64,000 bases of DNA from CP2-2F sp034436355 (GCA_034436355.1 DAOTVQ010000040.1:124001-188000), one strand, 5' to 3'; positions 16,816 to 25,665 are shown, counted from the first letter of the stretch. Notes: generated from the sequence alone by a model not told the origin. A program made the numbers and translations.

Positions 16816-17982
16816 ATGAGACGCCTGCTGGTTATTTTGCTTATCTTGAGTGTGTTGCCTTTTACAACAGTCACCCGTGCGGATGATTTGGCGCAACTAA
16901 AGGCACAGGCACTTGAAACTTATGCCGAAATCGTCTACGCCAGCTATGAAGATTCCTACCAGTTAGCTGTGGCATTGCAAGCTGCCATTGAAGCCTTTAC
17001 GGCAGCACCTTCTGAGGAACTTTTTCAAGCCGCTCGCCAAGCATGGCTTGCTGCCCGTGAGCCCTATGGGCAAACAGAAGCATACCGATTCTACGGCGGT
17101 CCGATTGATGGTGAGGACGGTCCAGAAGGGCTGATCAATGCGTGGCCCCTTGATGAATTCTACATAGATTACGTGGAAGGTGAACCAGAAGCAGGTATCA
17201 TCAATGCCACAGTTGATTATCCCACCCTGGATATTGCCCTCTTAGAGTCGCTAAACGAACAAGGTGGCGAGAAAAACATCGCCACGGGCTATCATGCCAT
17301 CGAGTTTTTGCTGTGGGGGCAGGACTTTAACACTGATGGCGCAGGTGATCGCCCTTACACCGACTATCTGTCGAATGGCAGCGCGCCCAACCCAGAGCGC
17401 CGCGCCTTATATCTGCGCCTGTGTGCCGAATTGCTGGTGAGCCATCTTGCTATGCTGCGGCAGGCATGGCAGCCCAACCGCACCAATAACTATCGTGCCA
17501 AATTTCTTGCTATGCCACCTGATGAGGCATTAGGTATGGTGCTGACTGGAATCGGTGTACTGAGTGCCTCTGAATTAGCGGGTGAGCGTCTCTACACACC
17601 CTATGACAATCAAGATCAAGAAGACGAGCATTCCTGCTTCAGCGATAATACGCACCGCGATATTTACAATAATGCGCTCGGCATTCAAAACGTCTATCTT
17701 GGCACGTATGTGCGCCCTGATGGCACAGTTGTGCGCGGTACAAGCCTTGCTGATGTTATCGCAGCGCTTGATCCTACCCGTGACGCAGCCATGCGTGCGG
17801 CGCTGGACGCCACATGGGAAGCCGTGCAAGCTGTTCCCACGCCGTTTGATCAGGCAATTATCAATCTTGAGTCGCGTCCATTGGTTCTCGCATTGGTAGA
17901 TGCACTGCAAGATCAGGGCGATCAGATTGTAGAAGTGGCGCGCACGCTTGGCTTGCGAATCAACACCGATCTACCCGAATAA
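16816..17982 (+). CDS. Imelysin-family iron-uptake protein
   Basis: 388 residues with a signal peptide (MRRLLVILLILSVLPFTTVT, cut near TRA-DD) and an imelysin (PF09375, peptidase M75-like) domain. The hallmark GxHxxE motif appears as GYHAIEFLLWGQDF. Other family blocks are ARQAWLAAREPYGQTEAYRF and YGGPIDGEDGPEGLINAWPL. The protein is expected in the periplasm or at the surface in iron acquisition, as known for ICMP/IrpA-like proteins. First gene of a plus-strand operon with a di-heme protein, a second imelysin and an HTTM protein. Confidence 0.88.
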   Translation: MRRLLVILLILSVLPFTTVTRADDLAQLKAQALETYAEIVYASYEDSYQLAVALQAAIEAFTAAPSEELFQAARQAWLAAREPYGQTEAYRFYGGPIDGEDGPEGLINAWPLDEFYIDYVEGEPEAGIINATVDYPTLDIALLESLNEQGGEKNIATGYHAIEFLLWGQDFNTDGAGDRPYTDYLSNGSAPNPERRALYLRLCAELLVSHLAMLRQAWQPNRTNNYRAKFLAMPPDEALGMVLTGIGVLSASELAGERLYTPYDNQDQEDEHSCFSDNTHRDIYNNALGIQNVYLGTYVRPDGTVVRGTSLADVIAALDPTRDAAMRAALDATWEAVQAVPTPFDQAIINLESRPLVLALVDALQDQGDQIVEVARTLGLRINTDLPE

Positions 17983-18006
17983 AGTGTAATAGGAAGCGCA
18001 CCAACT

Positions 18007-19410
18007 ATGCCGTACCGTCGTTTGCTTGGTGCGCTTTTAGTGCTGCTGGGTGTGGCTGCGTGCACCATCAGCCTAGAGCGCCTGCACCGTGAACACTACA
18101 TAAGCCGTCATCCCGCCTTGTTGGGCGGTGGCGCCACTATTGACGACAGCACCCGTGATGCCTTCAGCCGCCCACTGCCGGGCTTATCGCGCCAAGAAAA
18201 ACGGCTCTTTTTTGTGGGCAACTCCTTCTTTAACCAAAGTTGGGTCGCTGCGCCTGCTTCAACCACAGCCCGCGATGGTTTAGGACCGCTCTTTAATTCG
18301 CGTTCATGCGCCGGCTGCCACTTCAAGGATGGGCGCGGGCGTCCACCGTTGCAGGAAGGTGAGTCGCCAACTGGGTTACTGCTGCGCCTTAGCGTCGCAG
18401 GCGCAGGCGATTACGGTGCGCCCAAACCACATCCTATCTATGGTGGACAGCTTCAGAGCCACGCCATTTTGGGCGTGCTTCCTGAGGGCAGCCTGAGCAT
18501 TCACTATACCGAGATCAACGGTCAATTTGCTGATGGCACGCCCTATATCCTGTTAATGCCACATTACAGTATCAATGCACCTAACTATGGGGACTTGCCG
18601 CCTGATCTGCTCATCTCGCCGCGTGTTGCCAATCAAATGATCGGGCTTGGATTGTTAGAGGCAATTCCCGAAGCAGCGATCCTTGCCAACGCCGATCCCG
18701 CAGATGCTGATGGTGATGGCATTAGCGGTAAGCCAAACTATGTTTGGGACTTTTTGCGCGGCGAAGTGGCTCTTGGGCGTTTTGGCTGGAAGGCGAACCA
18801 GCCAACCTTGTATCAGCAGGTGGCAGCAGCCTTTAACGGCGATATCGGTATTACAAGCAGCCTGTTTCCAGATCAAAACTGCACTGCCCAGCAAGTGGAA
18901 TGCCGTGCTAGGCGTAATGGTGGCACGCCAGAAATTGAAGAAGACGATCTGTTGAAGGTTGTGCTTTACGCGCAAGCGTTGGCTGTGCCAGCTGCCCGCG
19001 ATGCCGCCGATCCACAGGTGCAGCACGGCAAAGCGCTCTTTGCGGCGGCAGGTTGCCACCTTTGCCATACACCGAGTTTCACCACTGGCGCGCATCCTAT
19101 TGCGGCGCTTTCAGGGCAGGTTATCCAGCCCTACACGGATTTGTTGCTGCACGATATGGGTGGCCTGTTGGCGGATAATCGCACGGATTATGGTGCAGAT
19201 GGGCGCGAATGGCGCACGCCGCCTTTGTGGGGCATTGGTCTATTTGAGACAGTGAATGGTCATACGCGCTACTTGCACGACGGGCGCGCACGAAACCTGC
19301 AAGAGGCGATTTTATGGCATGGTGGCGAGGCAGAACAGAGCAAACAATACTTCTTACAACTCAGCCAAGCCGACCGTGAGGCGCTCTTGCGCTTTTTGCG
19401 CTCGCTTTAG
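18007..19410 (+). CDS. Di-heme c-type thiol oxidoreductase-like protein (DUF1111)
   Basis: 467 residues, probably a lipoprotein: MPYRRLLGALLVLLGVAAC has a lipobox-like VAAC. Two CXXCH heme c motifs are visible, CAGCH at residues 101-105 and CHLCH at 350-354, with DUF1111 blocks LGPLFNSRSCAGCH, DGDGISGKPNYVWD, GRFGWKANQPTL and RTPPLWGIGLF. DUF1111 proteins, also called di-heme or thiol oxidoreductases, commonly sit between two imelysin genes in iron-regulated operons, as here. A role in redox handling of iron outside the membrane is inference. It starts 24 bases after the first imelysin. Confidence 0.88.
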   Translation: MPYRRLLGALLVLLGVAACTISLERLHREHYISRHPALLGGGATIDDSTRDAFSRPLPGLSRQEKRLFFVGNSFFNQSWVAAPASTTARDGLGPLFNSRSCAGCHFKDGRGRPPLQEGESPTGLLLRLSVAGAGDYGAPKPHPIYGGQLQSHAILGVLPEGSLSIHYTEINGQFADGTPYILLMPHYSINAPNYGDLPPDLLISPRVANQMIGLGLLEAIPEAAILANADPADADGDGISGKPNYVWDFLRGEVALGRFGWKANQPTLYQQVAAAFNGDIGITSSLFPDQNCTAQQVECRARRNGGTPEIEEDDLLKVVLYAQALAVPAARDAADPQVQHGKALFAAAGCHLCHTPSFTTGAHPIAALSGQVIQPYTDLLLHDMGGLLADNRTDYGADGREWRTPPLWGIGLFETVNGHTRYLHDGRARNLQEAILWHGGEAEQSKQYFLQLSQADREALLRFLRSL

Positions 19411-19456
19411 CAAACTTGGCACAATGGCTTAGCTCATTAGCAAAAGGATAAATTCT

Positions 19457-20593
19457 ATGCGCGGTTGGTTTGCCGTTGGCTTCATCCTTTATTTATTGTT
19501 TAGTGCCGCCCTCCCTCCGCTACCGAGTGCTGCTCAGGTATTTGATCGGCGCGCCATGCTGGAAAACCTTGTCCAACAGATCATCTTGCCCGCTCATCAA
19601 AATATGGCAATGCAGGCTGTTGCCCTTGAAAGCGCTATCAAAGCCTTTGCAGCCGCACCTACACCTGAGTCTTTAGAAGCGGCTCAAGGCGCATGGCGTG
19701 CTGCTGTGCGTGCATGGCAGCCTTGCGCGGTATTCGCTGTGCGCGCTGTAGAGCGCCTGCACACACCAATTAGCAAGGCACCACCCAATCCACGCCTGAT
19801 TGAAGGTTTCATCAATAGTGAACAAGTTATAGACGAGGCGTTCATCGAGTCAATAGGGTCTACTTCTAAGGGACTGCCTGCACTTGAATACCTGCTTTTT
19901 GCCCGTGAAGGCACTGAGGCAAGCCATTGGGATGCCCTCATCAGAAATCCACGCCGCATAGTGTATGTGGTGGCACTTGGCGAAAATCTGCGCCGCAAAA
20001 CTGCCGAACTCCTTAACGTATGGCAGGAACGCTATGCCGATGCCTTCATTAATGCCGATGCCGACGGTGGTGATTTGCAAGGCTCGGTGAGTATGCTGCT
20101 CAATCAATTGGTAATCACTTTAGAAGATGTGATCATGCGCCGTATTGATATGCCTCTCTACCGCGCCATACCGAACAGCACGCGCCCTGAGCTTTCGGAG
20201 TCACCATTGGCAGGCTACAGTCTACAGAGTATTTTGATCACGATCAGCGCCGTGCAGGACACCTTCAACGGTGCGGATGGGCTTGGCTTTGACGACTATC
20301 TAAATACGCTAGGTGTGCGGCGCGATGATCAGCTGCTTGCGGATTTAATCAATGCACAGTTTGAAGTTGCTCAAGAGTCACTGCGTGCACTTTTGCCACC
20401 TTCCGCAGGGTTTGGTGATGCGTTAGGTGAGAGCGCACCACCCTATGATGCCTTTGCTCACGCACTCCGCACCGATCCGAGCCGTATTGTAGAGGCTCGG
20501 CAAGCAGTGCACGGTGTTCTGCGCCTCATCAAAGCAGATGTGGCGAACAATTTAGGCGTCACAATCACTTTTAGCGATGGTGATGGCGATTAG
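19457..20593 (+). CDS. Second imelysin-family protein
   Basis: 378 residues with a signal peptide (MRGWFAVGFILYLLFSAALP, cut near AAQ). The imelysin motif is less canonical than in the first copy: KGLPALEYLLFAREG, where the His of GxHxxE is replaced (GLPALE), as in many second members of such operons. Other blocks are ESLEAAQGAWRAAVRAWQPC and RIVEARQAVHGVLRLIKADV. The paired imelysins plus the di-heme gene suggest an envelope complex for iron binding. Its stop overlaps the next start. Confidence 0.82.
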   Translation: MRGWFAVGFILYLLFSAALPPLPSAAQVFDRRAMLENLVQQIILPAHQNMAMQAVALESAIKAFAAAPTPESLEAAQGAWRAAVRAWQPCAVFAVRAVERLHTPISKAPPNPRLIEGFINSEQVIDEAFIESIGSTSKGLPALEYLLFAREGTEASHWDALIRNPRRIVYVVALGENLRRKTAELLNVWQERYADAFINADADGGDLQGSVSMLLNQLVITLEDVIMRRIDMPLYRAIPNSTRPELSESPLAGYSLQSILITISAVQDTFNGADGLGFDDYLNTLGVRRDDQLLADLINAQFEVAQESLRALLPPSAGFGDALGESAPPYDAFAHALRTDPSRIVEARQAVHGVLRLIKADVANNLGVTITFSDGDGD

Positions 20594-21854
20594 GGTTGAT
20601 CGCCCTGTATCGTTAGCACCGCTGGCTGCTTTTCGGATTGCCTTCGGTGCGCTGATGCTCTTTGCTGTGCTGCGAACAGCCGCTAATGGCTGGATCGAGT
20701 CGCTCTACATCGCGCCGCGATTCCATTTCAGTTATGTTGGCTTGGCATGGCTGCAACCTTTGCAAGGTAACGGCATGTATTGGCTGTTCGCGCTGCTGGC
20801 ATTCTGCGCGGCAGGTGTTATGCTAGGTGCGGCTTATCGCTTGAGCAGCGTTGGCTTTTTTGTGCTGTTTAATTATGTGGAGCTGCTCGATCAGGCATAC
20901 TACCTGAATCACTACTATCTGGCTGCCGCGCTTGCCTTTCTTCTGATGATTTCACCGCTGCATCGCAAGTGGGCGGTAGATGCATGGCTGCACCCTGCCT
21001 TGCGTGCCGAGACATGCGGTGCATGGGTGCTGTATGCCTTGCGCGTTCAGGTGTGTTTGGTATATTTATATGCGGGTATAGCGAAGTTGCAGACAGATTG
21101 GCTTTTAGAAGGTCTGCCGCTGCGCTTGTGGTTGCCATCACGCGCCAGCACACCGATTCTTGGTGCGTTTTTAGTGCAGCCGTGCGTTGCCTATATTTTT
21201 AGTTGGGCAGGTGCGCTCTACGATCTGACGATCTGGCTGTGGTTGCTTTATCCGCGCACACGCAAGTTAGCGCTCTTAGTCGTGATTATCTTTCACCTGC
21301 TCACAGCACTGATTTTCCCTACTATCGGCATCTTTCCATACCTGATGTTGGTAGGTGCATTGCTCTTTCTGCCGCAGTGCGGTGAAGGGCAACACACGCC
21401 TGTTTTGGCACCTATTGGTAGGCTGCGGGGTGTGTTGTTGTGTGCTTTCTTGGTGGCGCAGGTGCTGATACCACTGCGCCATTGGCTATACCCAAGCGAT
21501 GTGCTGTGGACTGAAGAAGGCTTTCGTTTTTCATGGCGCGTAATGCTGATAGATAAGGCAGCCGATACGACCTTTCTTGTGCGTGATAAAGATAGTGGCG
21601 CTATCTGGGAAGTTTTCCCGCGTCAATTCCTGACCAATTTGCAAGCACGCCAAATGGCATTTCAGGCGGATATGATACTGCAATTTGCCCATTTTTTGGC
21701 GCGTCACTATGCGGCGGAAGGGATCGCAGTGGAGGTGCGTGCTGTGGCGTATGTCAGCTTGAATGGTCGTCCTAGCCGTCTCCTCATTGATCCCGATGTA
21801 GACCTTGTGCAGCATACGCCTAGCCTGCTGCATAAGGTCTGGTTACTGCCCTAA
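20577..21854 (+). CDS. HTTM-domain membrane protein (vitamin K-dependent carboxylase-like)
   Basis: 425 residues with several transmembrane helices and the horizontally-transferred transmembrane (HTTM, PF05090-like) pattern: APLAAFRIAFGALMLFAVLR, LLDQAYYLNHYYLAAALAFL, SPLHRKWAVDAWLHP, YLYAGIAKLQTDWLLEGLPL and HLLTALIFPTIGIFPYLML. These match the membrane part of gamma-glutamyl carboxylase relatives. It overlaps the imelysin stop by 17 bases (ATG at 20577 or 20583), so it belongs to the operon. Imelysin/DUF1111 operons more often end with DUF1513, so HTTM is a less usual partner. It might modify the imelysins or act in the membrane step; unproven. Confidence 0.82.
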   Translation: MVMAIRVDRPVSLAPLAAFRIAFGALMLFAVLRTAANGWIESLYIAPRFHFSYVGLAWLQPLQGNGMYWLFALLAFCAAGVMLGAAYRLSSVGFFVLFNYVELLDQAYYLNHYYLAAALAFLLMISPLHRKWAVDAWLHPALRAETCGAWVLYALRVQVCLVYLYAGIAKLQTDWLLEGLPLRLWLPSRASTPILGAFLVQPCVAYIFSWAGALYDLTIWLWLLYPRTRKLALLVVIIFHLLTALIFPTIGIFPYLMLVGALLFLPQCGEGQHTPVLAPIGRLRGVLLCAFLVAQVLIPLRHWLYPSDVLWTEEGFRFSWRVMLIDKAADTTFLVRDKDSGAIWEVFPRQFLTNLQARQMAFQADMILQFAHFLARHYAAEGIAVEVRAVAYVSLNGRPSRLLIDPDVDLVQHTPSLLHKVWLLP

Positions 21855-21889
21855 TGCTGCCTGTAAAAACTGTGCAAGGAGAGAAAAAT

Positions 21890-21968
21890 ATGCAAGCTGC
21901 TTGTTCGATTAATGTTTGGTGTTGGCACACTCAGCCTGTTTGTGAGTACGCCAACGGCGAATGTCTAG
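21890..21968 (+). pseudogene. Remnant of a secreted-protein gene (signal peptide only)
   Basis: A good ribosome site (AAGGAGAG) precedes ATG 21890. One extra base after the ATG shifts the frame; beyond it the bases read KLLVRLMFGVGTLSLFVSTP, a normal signal peptide, and then stop at 21966-21968. It looks like the decayed 5' end of an exported-protein gene lost at the edge of the iron region, directly before repeat B copy 2. Confidence 0.45.
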
Positions 21969-22018
21969 AAACGCGCCGCGAGGTGTGGTTTGGCAGCCAG
22001 TGAGGCGTCTTGCGCTGA

Positions 22019-22114
22019 GTGTGGGTAATCTGTGGGCAACGCAAACCGTCCCCTGTCAGCGTAGGGGACGGCGCAAAGCAACCCTTGAAAAGGGCGTTTC
22101 CTGTGGCGACGGCG
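22019..22114 (+). repeat. Repeat B, copy 2, running into the tRNA-Met 3' end
   Basis: Counterpart of 10198-10295. It contains a 9-bp hairpin CCGTCCCCT/AGGGGACGG, a terminator-like CCCTTGAAAAGGGCGTTTC, and ends with the last 11 bases of the tRNA-Met gene (22104-22114). With copy 1 it brackets 11.8 kb of iron-uptake genes in direct orientation. Confidence 0.8.
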
Positions 22115-22175
22115 GGATTCGAACCTGCGGCCAAGGGCTTATGAGTCCCCTGCTCTGCCACTGAGCTACGTCGCC
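22104..22175 (-). tRNA. tRNA-Met (CAT anticodon, elongator type)
   Basis: The minus strand folds as a cloverleaf: acceptor GGCGACG (22175-22169) pairs with CGTCGCC (22111-22105), D arm GCTC/GAGC, anticodon loop CTCATAA, T loop TTCGAAT. Discriminator A is at 22104 and CCA is not encoded. The acceptor and T arm (GCAGGTTCGAATCCCGC, with the A-C mismatch also found in E. coli elongator tRNA-Met) point to elongator Met rather than initiator or Ile2. One A-G mismatch closes the anticodon stem. Confidence 0.93.
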
Positions 22176-22210
22176 TTTACCTCTGTATTCTACACAGGCA
22201 CGGCGGCTTG

Positions 22211-23626
22211 TCAAGGTGAATTTACATCTGCCGCCACGCACTCAGAGGGTTCAGTGTGAATGGTGACGCGCTGCACAAAAGCAACCTCACTGCGGATGTG
22301 CATCTCCACTTGCTCGGCGATAGCGTGCGCCTCTTGCACACTCATGCTGCCCGGCAGCGCGCAGCGCAGCATAACCGCATAGCCACCTGCCACCATTCGC
22401 ACAGCTGCATCGCCCCACACCGCATCAGGATAGGTGCGCCGTGCCACTTGGAGTGCCTGCTCTCGCAGCACAATGGCGCTGCCGCTGTGCAGCACCACAT
22501 CTGCCTGACGGCTGGCTGGCTCAATGTGCGTGATCACATTGCAGATTTCAGGCATAGCCGCCCGCACACGATCTTCAAGATCGGTAACCTGTGCGTGCGC
22601 CGCAGCAAGCGTTAACAGCGGCGAAACTTCTACGTGCATCTCCAGCGCGATACCTTCACCGGTCACAATTTCGGTCACCTCGTGGATGGGCAAGCCGAGC
22701 GCATCAGCAACCGAGCGCACGATGATCGCCCGATCTGGCGGTGTGGCGTAGTGCGGCTGCACTTGCACCTGCACCTCAGTCACGCCGCTCAGCGATTCCT
22801 TCAAGCGCGTTTGAATTTCACCGACGATGGCAGAGGCACGTTCTGTGGTGGTGGCAGGCTGCACGCGCACTTCAACATCAGCGTGAACAGCATCCGAAGG
22901 ACCGCGGCTGCGAATGCGGCTGACGGACTCGACGCCTGCCACGCCTTCCACCACGCGCTGGACAGCCTCCGGATCGAGCGCCGCACGATCTGCCAAGACT
23001 TGTGCGGTCTGCTGCAAAATGGTGAACGCCGTGCGCCCAATGAGTGCCACGATCAGCAGCGCCACGACGGTATCTGCCCACGTGACGCCCAGCAGCGTGA
23101 AAACAAGGCTGCTCATGACCGAGAGCGAGATGAAAATATCCACCCGCGTCTGCGCGGCATCTGCCAACAGCACATCTGAACGCAACCGCCGCCCTTGTGC
23201 CGTCTCGTAAATAACCACCGCGAGGTTAATCACCATTGTGGCGAGCATCACCACAAAGCTGAGCGGTGAGACCTCAGGCGTGCTGCCATTCAGCAAGCGG
23301 TCAAAAGCAGTCGTCAGGATTTCCCACGCAGCAACCAACAACAAGCCGCCGATGGCAAGCGTAGCGAGCGTCTCGAAACGGCGGTGACCGTAAGGATGAT
23401 CGGCGTCGGGTGGTTGCCCGGCGATAGAAGCAGCAGCCATGCCGATCAGGTTTGAGGAAGCATCCATTGTGGAGTGAAAGCCATCGGCAACCATTGCCAA
23501 TGTGCCAGTCAACATGCCGATGATCAGCTTGGCGCCGGCGACGCAGGCATTTGCCACCAAGACGCGCCGCAGCACGCGCCGCACCTGATCGAATCGCTCG
23601 GCATCAGGCAGCGACAGCACGCTCAT
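22211..23626 (-). CDS. Cation diffusion facilitator (CDF) metal transporter with an extended C-terminus
   Basis: Six-helix CDF antiporter, expected to export Zn, Fe or Mn from the cytoplasm. The metal-site motifs are ADGFHSTMDASSN and HPYGHRRFE, and helices V-VI carry DAAQTRVDIFISLSVM. I start at ATG 23626, which has GGGAGG upstream; frames to 23665 or 23653 are possible. The usual cytoplasmic ZT_dimer domain (GVAGVESVSRIRSRGP on) is followed by two further similar alpha/beta units (near GIALEMHVEVSPLLTL and GGYAVMLRCALPGSMS), giving about 470 residues instead of the usual 300. It lies close to the iron island, which may suit metal efflux. Confidence 0.9.
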   Translation of the reverse strand: MSVLSLPDAERFDQVRRVLRRVLVANACVAGAKLIIGMLTGTLAMVADGFHSTMDASSNLIGMAAASIAGQPPDADHPYGHRRFETLATLAIGGLLLVAAWEILTTAFDRLLNGSTPEVSPLSFVVMLATMVINLAVVIYETAQGRRLRSDVLLADAAQTRVDIFISLSVMSSLVFTLLGVTWADTVVALLIVALIGRTAFTILQQTAQVLADRAALDPEAVQRVVEGVAGVESVSRIRSRGPSDAVHADVEVRVQPATTTERASAIVGEIQTRLKESLSGVTEVQVQVQPHYATPPDRAIIVRSVADALGLPIHEVTEIVTGEGIALEMHVEVSPLLTLAAAHAQVTDLEDRVRAAMPEICNVITHIEPASRQADVVLHSGSAIVLREQALQVARRTYPDAVWGDAAVRMVAGGYAVMLRCALPGSMSVQEAHAIAEQVEMHIRSEVAFVQRVTIHTEPSECVAADVNSP

Positions 23627-23677
23627 CGGGCAAGCTGCCTCCCGACTAGCCATAAGCAGAAACAAGGGTGTGTTTGT

Positions 23678-23986
23678 CTAAGCATCATCAGCCGTGCTGC
23701 TATCCGTCAGGCTGCCGCTGCCGCTTTGCATGGCGCGCACCAACGGAATATCGGCAACCAGCCAATTATCGCGCTGCCGCTGCTCAAGGTTGATCTCGAC
23801 TTTATCATGGGCGATAGGCACATATTTAGAGATGACTGCGATGATCTCATCCTTCATCCGCTGAATCGTCTCTGGTGGTAGGTCGCTGCGGTCAGTCACC
23901 AACACCAACTGCAAACGCTCCTTGGCAACATTCCTGCTGCCCGTCTGATTGCGACGCCCAAGCAGGCGCTCCCAAAAGCTACTCAT
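23678..23986 (-). CDS. minE: Cell division topological specificity factor MinE
   Basis: 102 residues from ATG 23986: MSSFWERLLGRRNQTGSRNV, then AKERLQLVLVTDRSDLPPET, the MinD-binding region, and an anti-MinCD topology part (VISKYVPIAHDKVEINLEQR). MinE stimulates MinD ATPase and drives pole-to-pole oscillation. The start overlaps the minD stop by 8 bases. A longer frame to 24019 lies inside minD. The Ser/Asp-rich tail after residue 85 (SGSGSLTDSSTADDA) is an addition to the core. Confidence 0.93.
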   Translation of the reverse strand: MSSFWERLLGRRNQTGSRNVAKERLQLVLVTDRSDLPPETIQRMKDEIIAVISKYVPIAHDKVEINLEQRQRDNWLVADIPLVRAMQSGSGSLTDSSTADDA

Positions 23987-24824
23987 CAAACACACTCCCT
24001 TGCCGCGCACCAGAGCCACTGAAAAGCCGCGTCAGCCGCTTGAAAAAGCCTTGTGAAGGGGAGCTATGTGTGTGTGGCACGTTCTCGCCGAGCAGACGCC
24101 GTGCAATCTCGTTGAATGCCTGCCCTGAGCGCGAGTTTGCCTCTGGCATTCCGCGATTGCCTGCGATCAAGACGGTTTCATCTTCAGGCACCACGCCGAT
24201 CAATTGAATAGAGAGGATGTCCGTCACATCCTCGGCAGAAAGCATTTCGCCGCGCCGCACCATCTCCGCCTTCACGCGGTTGATGATCAAGCGTGCGGGT
24301 GGGCGTTTCTCCAGCAGTTCGATCATGCCAATGATACGATCCGCATCACGGACTGCCGAAACCTCTGGGTTAGTAACAATTAGCACCTCGTCGGCAGGCG
24401 CTACGGCATTTTTGAAGCCGCGCTCAATGCCCGCCGGGCTATCAATCAACACAAAGTCAAACTGAGCGCGCAGATCATCAGCAATCCGCACCATCTGAGC
24501 AGGGCTGACCGCTGTTTTATCCCGCTTTTGGGCAGCCGGCAGCACGTAGAGCTCTGGGTATGCCTTGTGGCGAATGAGCGCTTGTTGCAACTGGCAGCGC
24601 CCTTCCACCACATCCACAATATCGTTCACGATGCGGTTTTCCACGCCCAAGATCAAATCGAGGTTGCGTAAGCCAATATCGGCATCAATACACGCAACGC
24701 GCTTGCCCAAACGTGCCAACGCCGCCGAAAGATTAGCGGTCACCGTTGTTTTGCCCACACCACCCTTCCCCGATGTGATCGTGATCACGCGGTTGGCGGC
24801 CCCTCTGCCGATTGGCTGCATCAT
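23979..24824 (-). CDS. minD: Septum site-determining ATPase MinD
   Basis: ParA/MinD-type ATPase with the deviant Walker A GKGGVGKTT, CIDADIGLRNLDLILGVENR, Walker B VLIDSPAG and VTNPEVSAVRDADRIIGMIE, and a C-terminal amphipathic membrane-targeting helix (FFKRLTRLF). It recruits MinC to the membrane to block off-centre Z rings. I favour ATG 24824 because GGGGGAAGG is directly upstream; ATG 24854 overlapping the minC stop is possible and would add 10 residues. It lies between minC and minE in one operon. Confidence 0.95.
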   Translation of the reverse strand: MMQPIGRGAANRVITITSGKGGVGKTTVTANLSAALARLGKRVACIDADIGLRNLDLILGVENRIVNDIVDVVEGRCQLQQALIRHKAYPELYVLPAAQKRDKTAVSPAQMVRIADDLRAQFDFVLIDSPAGIERGFKNAVAPADEVLIVTNPEVSAVRDADRIIGMIELLEKRPPARLIINRVKAEMVRRGEMLSAEDVTDILSIQLIGVVPEDETVLIAGNRGMPEANSRSGQAFNEIARRLLGENVPHTHSSPSQGFFKRLTRLFSGSGARQGSVFDE

Positions 24825-24846
24825 CCCTTCCCCCTGCGATTCCTGC

Positions 24847-25539
24847 CTAGCCATCCCACGTCTCTGCTACAATGCGCCCCTGCCGCACAAAGGCGATCTC
24901 AGGCTTAGGTTTGCGCCGCCGATCTTGCGGCGAAACCGTGATGTAGCCGGCAATGCGGAGCTGCGTTGGCGCAAGGTCGAGCGCACAGACAAAGGCAGCC
25001 TCATCGCCGTTAGCGCCGGCGTGAACGGTGCCGCGTAGCTTGCCCCACACAATGATGTTGCCGCCTGCCACAATTTCCGCGCCCGGGTTCACATCGCCCA
25101 CCACAATCACACTGCCGCTATTCCGCACCGTGCGCCCGCTGCGTAAGGTACGCGCCACCAGCACTGCCGCCGTGCCTGCTTCTTCCGAACTCACCTCAGG
25201 CAGTTCAAGCTGACCGCGCTCGGCAACCAGCGACGTTTCCAGCCCCATGTTGCGAGCAGTGCTCTGGGTGGTGGCGCTGGTGCTAACTACAGCCCACAGC
25301 GTGATGCCGCGCTTGGTCAGCATCAGGCGCAGGCTATCCAGCTCATGCGGCAGCACCGGGCGCTCACCCACATTCAGGGCAATGCGCGCTTGCGCGCCGC
25401 TGAAGAAGGTGCGGTTTTCGTCAATGCGCTGGGCAAGGCGTGCCACCAGATCGCCCCACTCGTCACCACTTGTCCTCAGTGTGAGCAGTAACCCTTCGCG
25501 GATGCCCTTAATTACGATTGAATCATCTCTAGCAGTCAT
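24847..25539 (-). CDS. minC: Septum site-determining protein MinC
   Basis: About 230 residues from ATG 25539. An N-terminal FtsZ-inhibiting domain (VIKGIREGLLLTLRTSGDEW, FFSGAQARIALNVGERPVL) is followed by the C-terminal beta-helix with VVVGDVNPGAEIVAGGNIIVWGKLRGTVHAGA, the conserved MinD-binding face. The minC-minD-minE order is standard. The frame runs on to 25719, but the added stretch has no MinC similarity and covers the promoter of the divergent restriction gene. Confidence 0.93.
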   Translation of the reverse strand: MTARDDSIVIKGIREGLLLTLRTSGDEWGDLVARLAQRIDENRTFFSGAQARIALNVGERPVLPHELDSLRLMLTKRGITLWAVVSTSATTQSTARNMGLETSLVAERGQLELPEVSSEEAGTAAVLVARTLRSGRTVRNSGSVIVVGDVNPGAEIVAGGNIIVWGKLRGTVHAGANGDEAAFVCALDLAPTQLRIAGYITVSPQDRRRKPKPEIAFVRQGRIVAETWDG

Positions 25540-25633
25540 GAAATTTTGCTTAGAATAATTGAAAACGCTTAGCACACACAGCCATGCTAATCCTATCACC
25601 TTATGCCACGCAACACAACCTAGCCACTTGGCA

Positions 25634-25659
25634 GCCCGCTCCCTAGCCCTTTCCCCGCC
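25634..25659 (+). repeat. Left arm of an imperfect inverted repeat flanking the R-M gene
   Basis: The run from 25634 (GCCCGCTCCCTAGCCC, then TTTCCCCGCC) matches the reverse complement of 28731-28758 at about 23 of 26 positions with one 2-base gap. The two arms lie just outside the start and stop of the restriction-modification gene. Confidence 0.55.
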
Positions 25660-25665
25660 GATGGG

